Source: Candidatus Poribacteria bacterium (GTDB taxonomy: Bacteria; Poribacteria; WGA-4E; WGA-3G). Taken from it: 64,000 bases of DNA. This document shows positions 16,186 to 28,300 of this stretch, piece after piece; the stretch's first letter is position 1; each line of letters opens with the position of its first letter. The translations under genes were made by a program, and so were the position numbers. The notes beneath the pieces were generated by a model, which saw nothing but the letters and a program-made list of their open reading frames with translations, did not search any database and was not told where the DNA came from. The DNA lies in the NCBI GenBank assembly GCA_022820835.1, contig JAJEET010000063.1, positions 1 through 64,000 on the forward strand, written 5' to 3'.

Positions 16186-19143
16186 ATGTTGGGACGTGAA
16201 AAGCAGATCACTATCGTATGTGTCTTATATCTTATAACCTGTCTACTACCATTTGCTGGTGCCCAAACCGACGAAATTGTTGACACCTATCCGCAGTGGG
16301 AATTGCCGAAAGCAGCGAAAATGCGTCTGGGCAAAGGTGCTATTAACGCTATCCAATTTTCACCCGATGGCACCCAAATCGCCGTCGGAACCCAAATCGG
16401 TCTGTGGCTGTACGATGTTAAAACAGGCAACGAAATATCTTTATTCGCGGGGATATGTGAATCCATCGCTTTTTCACCGGACGGTCGTTTCCTTGTCAAT
16501 AGTGGTGGCGATTATTTCTCCAACCTCGGTGGGAGTCGCTGGGAAAACGGGGTAGAAGTATGGGAGATAGCCACCGGTGAGAAAATAGAATTCCGAGATA
16601 TGCCATCCGCTGCCGCAGTGATGCAGTTCTCTCAAGATGGCAAGACACTGATCAGCCTTGATAAATCCAGGGACACAATTAATCGATTAGATATTGAAAC
16701 CGGTAAGCGGACTGTGAGCCAATTAGGAAAGCGTCCCGGTTATGTCCATCTTGAAACCTATGCCCTCACGGAAGATAAAATCGCCATCGGAAATAGAAAC
16801 GGAAACATCGCGTTATGGGATACGAGGAGAAATAAAAAATTATCCACGCTCAGAGAACATGCAGAAAGGATCCGGTTACCGGATCGAGCGATGGCGGACA
16901 ACAGCGTTTTAGCCTTAGCATTTTCACCCGACAGTACCCAACTCGCCAGTGCAAATAGGGGTTCAGTAGAACTATGGGATATGACCAGTGATAACGAACC
17001 GATCACCCTTCAAAAAAGTACCGGTTGGCCAGACCATTATGTATTAGTGTTCTCACCCGATGGGAAAATGCTTGCCAGCGGAAATGAATATGGTACAGTG
17101 CAATTGTGGGATACCGCTACCGGTGAATCGCTCACCACCTTTACAAATCATTTTAGTCTTATTGACGCGTTAGCGTTTTCACCCGATAGCACCACGCTTG
17201 CCAGCGGGAGCACAGATGGCACTATTCAGTTTTGGAATATCAAGACGCGGAATCCGCTACAGAAACGTATCACTGGACATCTATCCTGGCTGAGAGGCGT
17301 AACTTTCTACAAAGACAGTTCTACAATTGCGAGCGTCGCGTATAACGGGATAATTACCCTTTGGGATCTGAAGAAATCCCAAAAAACCACGCTCCAGACC
17401 CAAATGACGCTTGAGAGCACAAGGTATCCGAATTGGTTCCCAGATTTAGCATTTTCGCCAGACGGAACAAAACTCGTCTTCTATGGGAGGGACACGAATT
17501 CATCTGAACCGTGGTTGAGTTATGTGCTGCGGTTGACGGATGTCGGCACCGGACGTGAATTGGAAACTTCACCTCAAAGGGCTTCAGAGCTGACGTTTTC
17601 ACCGGACGGAAAAACCGTAGCTGGGAGGCACTCAGGGGCAGTTCGCTTATGGAACACAGAAACAGGCAAAATTTTTGATATTCCGCTCTCAGATCCGAAC
17701 GATGACCCTGATGGACGGAACCGCCCTTTTATCCGAACCTTGGAATTCTCACCAGATGGTAAAAGACTTGCTGGTGGAACCATGGGCGGAGACGTTCAGA
17801 TGTGGGATACCGAAACCGGGACCACGCTCACTTCCTTCTTTGGGGAAGAACCGCCAACAGACAATCGTCATCGGGATCCCATTATGAATTTGGTATTCTC
17901 CTCGGACGGTTCCTTGCTTGCTGTCGGAAGTATGAAAACGTTACGTTTATTGGGAAATCTGAAACAGATCGGACTTAGAGAAATTTCTTATGGCCCCGAA
18001 GTCTGGGGCGATACATTACTGTTTTCACCAGATGATACCGTCCTTGTTATCGGACTTATACAGAGCTGCGGTATCGAGTTATGGGACCTGGGCACCGGAA
18101 ACAAACTCACAACGCTTAATGGACACACAAATGGTGTGGATGCGTTAGCATTTTCACCCGATGGAAAAACGCTCGTGAGTGCAGGCGGAGAGGGAACAGT
18201 ACTCCTATGGGATTGGGACGAAGTCCTCACGACCGCGCGAAATCCTGAAGCTGGTGAAGTACCCCAAAACACAGAAGCGCGTTCGGAAACAGTGTTGAAA
18301 TTTGTTGAACGCACGGCAGAAAACGAGGCAAACGCACGTTATATCTCAACAGTAGAACACACCTATATCGAAAACAGGTGGAAAAATGCATTCGCGCAAT
18401 TCAAAAGCGACTTGGAGACAACAACGTTTGGAAGCTCTCAACGTCAACTGATCGCACAGATTGCTGAAATGGGCAAAAGTGCCAACGACAAAAAGCGTTA
18501 TATTGATATGTTAAACAAGTTGATGGATGCCATACCTAACAAACTGAGTGTGCAATTAAACATTCATCTCTTGCTGGCGGCGTTCTATCGCGACAACGAT
18601 ATGCTTGAGAAGGCCGAAACGCATATTCAAAAAACTGGCTTCATCATTGAGAACGCCTGGCAGGTACTCACACCATTTGACAATACGCATGGCATCGGTT
18701 ATAAGACGGCATATATTCCTGAAGATGCAACACAGATTGACACAACAGAAACATACAACGGTTTAGATGAACAGGTCCGTTGGAAAAAAAGCGAAGACAA
18801 TACGCTCAACGGCTATATCAGTCTCGGAGACAACGTTGACTGGGGTGTCGGCTACGCATTCGCAACCGTTACTTCACCCGATGCACGCGAAGTCCTACTC
18901 AAATTCGATAGCGACGACCAAGGGAAAGTATGGCTTAATGGGGAACAAGTATTTACACACACGAAATCCTTCTCCGCAGAAATTGATAAATACACGATTC
19001 CAACAACGCTCAAGCCCGGTAAAAACAGCATTCTCGTCAAAGTATGTGAGGAAGAAGGCGGCTGGGGATTCTATTTCCGAATTACCGACACAAATGGCAG
19101 ACCTTTTGAAGACCTGAAAATTAACGACCCCATAGAAAATTAA
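16186..19143 (+). CDS. Secreted WD40-repeat protein with C-terminal galactose-binding-like module
   Basis: Signal peptide ITIVCVLYLITCLLPFAGAQ; WD40 region closely similar to 13214..16120 (YPQWELPKAAKMRLGKGAIN); C-terminal FDSDDQGKVWLNGEQVF...GGWGFYFRITD. Confidence 0.9.
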   Translation: MLGREKQITIVCVLYLITCLLPFAGAQTDEIVDTYPQWELPKAAKMRLGKGAINAIQFSPDGTQIAVGTQIGLWLYDVKTGNEISLFAGICESIAFSPDGRFLVNSGGDYFSNLGGSRWENGVEVWEIATGEKIEFRDMPSAAAVMQFSQDGKTLISLDKSRDTINRLDIETGKRTVSQLGKRPGYVHLETYALTEDKIAIGNRNGNIALWDTRRNKKLSTLREHAERIRLPDRAMADNSVLALAFSPDSTQLASANRGSVELWDMTSDNEPITLQKSTGWPDHYVLVFSPDGKMLASGNEYGTVQLWDTATGESLTTFTNHFSLIDALAFSPDSTTLASGSTDGTIQFWNIKTRNPLQKRITGHLSWLRGVTFYKDSSTIASVAYNGIITLWDLKKSQKTTLQTQMTLESTRYPNWFPDLAFSPDGTKLVFYGRDTNSSEPWLSYVLRLTDVGTGRELETSPQRASELTFSPDGKTVAGRHSGAVRLWNTETGKIFDIPLSDPNDDPDGRNRPFIRTLEFSPDGKRLAGGTMGGDVQMWDTETGTTLTSFFGEEPPTDNRHRDPIMNLVFSSDGSLLAVGSMKTLRLLGNLKQIGLREISYGPEVWGDTLLFSPDDTVLVIGLIQSCGIELWDLGTGNKLTTLNGHTNGVDALAFSPDGKTLVSAGGEGTVLLWDWDEVLTTARNPEAGEVPQNTEARSETVLKFVERTAENEANARYISTVEHTYIENRWKNAFAQFKSDLETTTFGSSQRQLIAQIAEMGKSANDKKRYIDMLNKLMDAIPNKLSVQLNIHLLLAAFYRDNDMLEKAETHIQKTGFIIENAWQVLTPFDNTHGIGYKTAYIPEDATQIDTTETYNGLDEQVRWKKSEDNTLNGYISLGDNVDWGVGYAFATVTSPDAREVLLKFDSDDQGKVWLNGEQVFTHTKSFSAEIDKYTIPTTLKPGKNSILVKVCEEEGGWGFYFRITDTNGRPFEDLKINDPIEN

Positions 19144-19312
19144 CAAAAATACCCCATCAGCATGATAGCCTGACAACTGAAAATACCAATAATTTCCTTG
19201 ATTTTTCGCTTTATATTATGTTACACTCAAAATGTGTTATGGTTTGTATCTACAATAGTTTGCTTAAGTTTATCGGGTAATGCCGCGCGTTTATTCTAAG
19301 GAGATCCCTTGT

Positions 19313-22300
19313 ATGCTTAAACGAGAAAAATTCCAAATTGTTGCGTCCCTTCTGTGTCTGATATTCTTCACCTTTTCTCTTTCACCACTGCTGCTTGCAC
19401 AAAACGAAACGAACGACGCAAAAATCATTGAACGCTATAGACTTATGCTGAGCCGTAAACCGAAAGAGGGGAGCACATTCGACCGGCTCTATCAGTTTTA
19501 TCTTGAAGGTGCCGGTTTAGACGCAATGGTTACGGATTATCAGGCGGAAGCAGAAGCGAATCCCAATAATCCAAACGTGCAGCTCATCTTGGGACACATC
19601 CACAAACGCCTCGGCAAAGACGCTGAGGCTGTCAAAGCATATCAGCGGGCGGTCGAACTGGCACCCAATAATTACTATTCTCACTTTGCCCTCGGACAGG
19701 CGTACGCAACTTTGCTTCAACATGAAAACGCCATCAGCGCGTTGAAACAGGCAGCAGCACTTGCAGAAGAGACGCAGGTTGCCGCGACTCCTGAAGACCT
19801 TACCGCTATCTACAAAGCACTCGGTAGAGCATACTTCCGACGAGACCGTGTTGATGACGCAATCTCAGCATGGGCAAAAATTGCCGAACTTGACCCGGAG
19901 AATATCTTTACACGCATTGAACTCGCTGACCTACTCCGAGAGCAGGAACTCTATGAACAAGCAATCGCACAACACGAGGCGATCATTGAATTCAAAGCGG
20001 ATGATCCGTATCGCGTGTGCCTGAGTCGGCGCGAAATCGGCAATATCCATGAGGCAAAAGGCGATTACGGAGCCGCTATTCAAAGCTACGATTCTGCACT
20101 GGCATTGACAGCACCCGGCAACTGGCTCCGCAAGGACCTCCAACACCGCGTTATCGGGATTTATGCTGCAGATGGAAACTGGGAAGGCTTAATCGAGTAC
20201 TATCAAAAGAAACTCGAAACCACACCGAACGAACCTGAACGCCTTGGATTACTCGCCACCGCTTACATTGAAAATCAGCAGCTAGCTGAAGGCATCGCAA
20301 CATATCAGAAGGCAGTAGGGCTTGCCCCGACCGATGCGAACCTACGTTTGAGCCTCATCGCAGCGTTTCGCAATGCCGAAAAATTTGAGGATGCTGCAGC
20401 AGCTTATGAATCTTTAAGTGAACAAGATCCTGACAATTTCGGCATCTACCGCGAACTCGGTGAATTGTATCTACATTTACAAGACGAGAGTAAAGCACGA
20501 GCAACGTATCAGCGGATGATTGACCGCGACTCGGAGAACGCGGGTACACACCTTATTCTCGCTGAAATCTACGCCAGCAACGAATGGATGGATGATGCCG
20601 CTGCGGCATATCAACAGGCGATTTCGCTTGCACCGAACAACCTTGATTATATTGAATACTTCGGTGAATTCTACTTCCGACAAGGCAATCGTGAGAAAGC
20701 ACTTCAGACATGGAACAAAATGGTCGCTGGCGACAAGGAAGTTGCTGAGAATTATGAACGGTTGGCGAAACTGCTTAATACAAAGAACTACCGCACCGAA
20801 GCAATCGCCACAAGTCGGAAGGCTGTCGAATTAATGCCTGATGTCTATCGTTATCGTGAAGCATTGGCAAAACTGCTTACGGAAAACGGGGACTACGATG
20901 CGGCACTAATCGAATATACAGAAGCCACAAAACTTGCACCAAACCCGTTTTTTGCTGAAGAGATGGATAACCAGCGGATTGAACTCTATCGACGACAGGG
21001 GACACTCATTGAAAAAATTGAAGCGTTAGAAACGGAACTTGAGAATTCCGAACTTCCCGCTACCGATAGTTTCGCGAAGCAGAAACGGCTTGCCAAGATG
21101 TATCTCAAACTCGGCAACATTACTTACGCCCTTGAAGTCCTTCTGAAGGCGAAAGCACAGCAACCCAATGATGTGGTTATCAACCGCTGGCTCGCCGAGG
21201 TTTACGTCAGGCAAGGCAGGCGCGATGATGCGAATGCTGTCTATGGACATCTCATTGAAATTGATAGCGCGAATGCCCGCGAATATTATGAAAACATCGC
21301 GCGTTCCTATCTGAAAGTGATGGACTTTAATGCAGCGACAGCAGCAGCGAAGCAAGCGATCGCACGCAGTCCACGCAATCCAGAAGGCCATCAGATGCTC
21401 GCGGAAATCGCGAAGCAGTCTGGAAACTATGAGAGTGCCATAGACAGCCTCAAACAGGCACTGCGTCTGCGCCCGGAAGCGATTGATATTCGCTCCGAAT
21501 TGGCGGCGACCTACAAACTCGCAGGTAAACCCCGACAGGCACTGGCACAGTACTGGCGATGCTGGGAGTTGAGCGGTACCGTCAGCGACAAACTCGTTTT
21601 CGTTAAACCGCTTTCCGAGGCGTACTATGATTTGGGACGGCGTGGAGAATTTGAGGAAAAGCTGAAGCAGCTCTCGAAATCTAACACATCCAACGTCGCT
21701 CCGGTTATCGCACTTACCGAACTCTATCGGATGGAGGGTGACCTACCAAGCGCACGTTTCCAACTCGCACGCGCATTGGACAAAGAACGAGAGAACCCTG
21801 ATTTGCTGACACAAATCGTCAATATCAGTATAGACCTTGGCAATACACAAGACGCAATCACTTATCAGCAACGACTTGTGAAAGCACACCCCGACCCGAT
21901 CCATTATCAACAACTCGGTAAATTATTATTTGATGTTGGACGTGAACAGGAAGCGGTTCAAGTCTGGACGAAACTACTTCACGCAAAGAACCAAACACTT
22001 GAAGCAGAAGTTAAACTCGCGACACTACTGATCCGAAACGGAATGCTCGATGAAGCGATTTCTGTCCTAGATCGCGCAGCTGAAAAGATAGCAGGCACAG
22101 ATGCTGCTGCTACACTCTACCAACTCGGGGCAGTATTGGTGGGAATGAACGAACCAGAACGCGCACAACCTTACTTCCAACGTATCTTGGAACTCCCACA
22201 ACCCCGTCAGTTAACACAGGATACCGCCGAAATTAATACCAACAAATTTGAAATATCTCGGAGTCGTGTCGGAGATATTCAGAGGAGACCAACGTTTGCA

Positions 22301-25300
22301 GCGAGGGGCATGCCGTGGATACCCAAGACCTTTGCGGACGCGCGAGCCGCAGCACTCGTTCAGCTGACGACGTACGCACAACAACACGGGAAACTGAGCG
22401 AACTCATCCGACAGTTTGAAGCAGATACCGAAGCAAATCCAACGGACATCAACGCACTTGAGACCTTAGTACAACTCTACACGCTCGTCCAACACCACGA
22501 CAAGGCAGATCAAGTGATTGAACGGTTGATTGACGCTTCACCCAACGATCCAACCTATCAGCCGTTGCTGCTAGAGCGTACACTTCAAGAAAACCTTAGT
22601 TATGAAACGCTAAAAAAATCCCTTGACGATATGCACGGTTTGAGCCATGAGGCGCGACTCCGGTATATCGCGGAATACGCCGCACAACTTTATCGTCAAA
22701 GGAAACGCGGCGATGCCAGAAAACTTATGAACGAACTTGAAGATGTCCAAGTCACAGACCTCGACACCGGAATTGTGTTGGTCAATACGCTTGTACTTAT
22801 GAATAAAACCGACGCAGCGGAGAAAATTATCGCACAACTCGCGAAACCTACACCCAAGCAGCTCTCACAATACATCCAATCCTACAGAAGACTCACGACG
22901 GACTACATCCGTGACGGACACATTGACAGAGCTGTCGCCCTGCTCTGGACTTTCTGTGAGCGGACGAAACCGGATGCTGCACATCCGCGGCGCGTCGCAA
23001 CACTTGCACAAGCATCTCAGTCCTACTACAGTGGACACACACCCCTTCAGTCAAGTTATCCATCCCCGACGGTGTACTACAATCAAACACGTTTGGAACA
23101 TCTACAGTGGGGCTTCCGGGAACTCTGGATACGAAATCAACAGGAAACATTATACGCCAAGCTGCAGACTGAGTTAGATACTGCGAAAGATAGAGACCGC
23201 ATCTATCCGAGTTTGGCACTCAGTTACTGCTATTGGTGGGACGAGAAACGTACGGAGGCACAAACAACCCTTTCTGAACTGCAAGCAGAATTTCCTGACG
23301 ATCTCACACTCAAACTCATCACCACCTTTGTTTCTATTCAGACGGGGAACCATAAATCAGCATTAACAATGCTCAAATCGCTCGCTGAAACCGATCCGAG
23401 GAACCGTCGTCAGTATAACGAACTCACGCTCGAACTTGCTTTACACACAGGCGACACCGTCACGGTACGTGAACTGGTCACAAAACTTCTGAATTCACCC
23501 ACAACAGCCCTGGAACTCTATCATTTTTCGCAAAAACTTCAAGAGGCTGGACTCACACAATACGCTGTTGCCACCGCGAAAAGAGCGATACCACTGGCAA
23601 TGGGACAGCAGACACCAAACTTCCTCATGGAATTAAGTGGACATTTGGAAAGACTCGGGCGCGGACAGGACGCAGCACAACTCGCTGAACGCGCCCTGCA
23701 GGCTGCGAATCGACCGGACCGCTACGGACGGACATTATACTCCTGGAATTTACAGCGAGCCACACACCTCACGAGCCGCTCAAAAAACCTACGCTCGCGT
23801 GAATCCGAGTTAGTTAAAGCGACTGAAAATAATCCGAATTCATTTCAAGCATACCTCAAACTCGCGACATTCTATGAGAGTGCCAATCAAATTGAAAAGG
23901 CATCAGAGGCTTTTAAGGCAGCACTCAACTTGCGCCCTAATGACAGCATGACCCGCTTACGATACGTCCAAATGCTCCAGAGAAGTGGAAAAGTAGGAGA
24001 AGCCGTACCCCATTACACCATACTTCTCAAAGATAACTCAAGTTCACTCGGATACGGCTATCGAGAGGCAATAGATGCCTTCTTCCAAACGGATAAGGCT
24101 GACGAACTCATTGCCCTCGCGAAGGACTTGATTCTGCCTGTTGGACAATATGCCGGTAACGATTTTACGCACAAAGTCGCACAGCGGTGTTTGAGTGATA
24201 ACAGACCCGAAGCAGCCATCGAAATATTTGAAAAGATTATTCAGGTACATCCAGATTGGGACTACGTCTATAGAGAATTAGCAGACGCTTATGTTGCAAC
24301 AGGCCACCATGAAAAGGCGATTCGGTTCTTACAAGAGAGTCAAGACGCTGATAAAATAGGGCTTTCCAATACAGAATTTACCCTAAAACTCGCTGGATTC
24401 CATGAGGCATCCGGCGGACCTGAAGCTGCAATTCAGTTCCTCCGTGAAAAATTGGAAGGCAGCGACATATCTGATTCAAAAGCACCGTTTGTCCTGAAAC
24501 TCGCCGAGCTCTGTAAGGCATCCGACACACTATCAGACTTAATTACGGAATATGAGGCAAAACTTGCTGAAGAACCCGAAGATGCAACCCTCCTCTATCT
24601 CATTGCCAGCATGAAGCTCGAAGCAGATGACAGTGAAGGCGCGGACGCGCACGTAGATCAGTTGTTGGATAATGCGCTCACGTCAACATCTACCCAATGG
24701 TTATACAGACTCGCTGAGAGATACGAAAACTTAGGGAATCATGATTTTCAACTTCGAATACTTGAAGCCGCCGTTGAAAAACTTAAAAGCGTGAATTCAT
24801 GGTCACTTTCAGAAGCTTACCAGAAACTCGGAACGGCGTATGCAAAAATAAATGAGAAACAGAAGGCACAAGACGCTTTTCGGAAGATGGGCACGATCCA
24901 ACTGATGCAGAAACGCCGAAGAACCTTCTATGATATAAGGGACCTCGCTACGACATACATGCAACACAAGATGTGGGACGATGCTGAAGCACTCTTTACC
25001 GGGATCATCAACGATGTTTCAACAAGATCCTATGATCGTGAACAAGCACAAGAACGGTTGATGCAGATTGAAAAGCAGCGCAGTCGTCTTGAAACGACAA
25101 CCCAGCTAACTGAAAAAACACAGGGGCTGAATGTCGGTGTTCAGCGCGCGTTCGCAAAAGAATATATAGATCGTGGTGAAATCAGGCAAGCGATGGAAAT
25201 TTACGAGCAGATCGTGAAAGCGGTACCTGAGGACCTCGAATCCCGCGCCCAACTCGCAAGCCTTTATTCACAACAAAATCTACACGATAGCGCAATTGGG

Positions 25301-28300
25301 ATGTGGGAAACTTTACTTGAAACGGACCCAGAGAACGAGAAGTATCAGGATGGACTCATCAATGGTTATCAAGCCTCTGGTAGGTTCGAGGATGCTCTCA
25401 AACTTGCCCAACAGTTCATCGACACAAATCCAGAGGTCGGTGTTCACCACGCACGTATCGCAAAACTCTATAAGGACGAAGACCGTATTGATGAGGCGAT
25501 TGCTGCATACCAAAAAGCGACTGAACTGATGCCCGGAAACGCTGAAATTTATAAAGAACTCGCAAACCTCTACCTCAGCAAAGACAACCTGACTGCTGCT
25601 GAGAAAGCCTTCAAAGAAGCCATCCGATACACCAGCCGAGATTGGGACCGGGAGGATCTTGAACGGCAGCTCGTTGGTATCTATGAGCGTCAAGGGACAT
25701 TAGAAGAGATGCTACAGAAAGCAGAAGCCGAAGGCACACTCACACCTGAGATGCAAGAAGAACGGGCCAAACGCTATCGAGAGTCAGGCGAATTGGAAAA
25801 GGCTGCGAGTGCCTATAAGAAGGCTATTGACATGACGACCCAAGGGTACGACCGGGAAGGTCGCATCGCCACGTTGGTTGCTGTATACGCTCAACTTGAC
25901 AAGGTGGATTCGGCATTAGAACTCTATGAAGCGGAATTGCTTCGAGCTTCCAGTTCAAATGTCCAATCAACGTCCTTCGGTTCAGGTATCAGCGTTAACT
26001 TCGTCGGTGATAGAATACGCGAGGCCTTAATCAGGGCTTATAGAGAACAGGGAAAACTTGAGACATTACAAACTGTCTTTGAAGACAGGCGCGAGAAAGA
26101 ACCGGAAAATCCGGTTGTCCTTCAAGTGGTCGCCGATATTTACCGGAGTGCAAACAATCATGAGAAAGCAGCTGAAGCCTATCAAGTCCATTCTCAATCT
26201 GGGGCTGGTCGAAAAAATATCCGTAGTGCTTACTATGCTGTTGCTGCATTGCATCAAAATCAGCAGCCCGAATTAGCGAAAGACCAGCTCAAACGTGCCG
26301 AAACGATGCTCTCATCAAGCAATTACAACCGAGATGAGTCGTTTCTCGGAGCACTCGCTACCATCTGTTGGAAGGCTAAGATGTACGCGCCAGCTATTAA
26401 ACTTGTTAATAACGCAGTCACTGAAGCACAGAGTTCCGGTAACACTTGGGAACTGGAGTACATGTACGAAATTCTTGGGGAATGCTGCCTCAATGCAAAA
26501 CGGTACGAAGAGGCATACAACGCGTATCAACAACTGGCAAATATCGCCAGATCCGAGTACAGACGACAAAACGCGGAAACGAAAATGCACCAAGCCTCTA
26601 AAGATGGTAACCTCTATGAAAAATGGATTCCGCAACGGCTCAAACAGGTTCAGGAAACCCCAGACGACCTTGATGCTCGCCTTGCCCTCGCCGAAGCTTA
26701 TGAATTCAGCAACAAAGTTGACGAGGCAATCGTTGAATACCAGAAGTTGAGCGAACACCAACCCGATAACTCACAATGGTACAAGAAACTCGGCGACCTT
26801 TACCAGAAAAAATCCGTCCAACGCTATGAAACCGGAGAGGTGACCGAAGGTACTGCACTCATACTTGACGGCAATTCAAGTTTCGTGGAAATTGAGAACA
26901 CCGATGTTTTGAACAACATCACGCAACAGGCGACGATCTCCCTCTGGATTAAACCGACCGATTTTCCGAACAGATACGCGCCTATTATCTTCAAAGGCGA
27001 CGAACGAAGATCGAACTTTAGCCATCGAAGTTACATCCTCTACATGCGGGAGGACGGTAAAATCCAACTCGCCTCAGCACCCAATGGTCAAGGACAGAAA
27101 TCATTTTACACGCAACCTAACACGATTCAACTCAACAAATGGTATCACATCGCTGGGGTCATCAATGCAAAAAGAAATACCATGCAGCTGTTCATTAACG
27201 GTGCTGAAGTTGGGAAAACAGATTTCAAAGGTAGAGAAAGTTTTTATCAAAGCCGAAAACCCCTCCGGATTGGCTGGACGTATGAAGGAGCGAGACCGAC
27301 CCAATCGCCCTTCGTCGGATTTATTGATGAGGTGCGTATCTGGAGCGTCGCTCGGACAGAAGCCGAGATTCGTGCCGATATGAATACCGAGTTGACAGGA
27401 AACGAACCCGGTTTGGCTGCTTATTGGAAATTTGATGAAGCAACAGACGGGATTGTCACTGATATGTCGCCGAATCAGAATGACGGTAGATTAATTGGGA
27501 ATGCAAAACTGGCACCTTACACCCGCCCTATCTTTGAAAATTCAAGACCTGAGCAATTGACACAAGCCACAGCGGCGTATGAATCAGCACTTCAACTTGA
27601 ACCGAATTCTTATGAACTGTACCATCTGTTGGCGCAAACTCACACACAAGCCGATCACCCCTTAAACGCGGAAGACGTGTATCGGCGCGCCTTGGAGACT
27701 TCCCTCACACAGAGCGAGTACGAGGCTGCCGCTAAAGCTATCTTAAACCTATATCCCGACGATGGACACCCAGAGAAACATATCGCTCTCCTTGAGGAAC
27801 TGAAACCCAAAATGGCGAACAGTGCTTTTCTGTACGAACACTTAGGGGATGCCCACAAAAAATCAGGCGATACCGAAAAAGCCGAAGCCGCCTACAACCG
27901 ATGGCTCAAGATCCGAAAGAAAGAGGTAAGTCAACGAAACTACCATTGGTACTATCACCAATTTGCTGAGGAACTGCTTAACAAAGGACTCTATCCTGAG
28001 ACTGCATTGGAATTCACCAAACGTGCTACACTCGAGGATACAAACTCAAGTTACATCTTAACACTCGGACAGGCATATCTCGCTAATGAACGGTATGAAG
28101 AAGCATTTCAAACATTAAGCGGTACAGACACCGAAATGTTAGGGTATGTTGAACGTGGAATGTTCGCACAAATCGCTCAAATCGGTAAAAATGCTGAGAA
28201 TAAAGAAGGCTACATCAATATGATGCATAGATTAATTAACGCTATGCCTCACAAACCTACCGCTCAGTTAAATGCACAACTCGTGTTAGCGGAATTCTGT

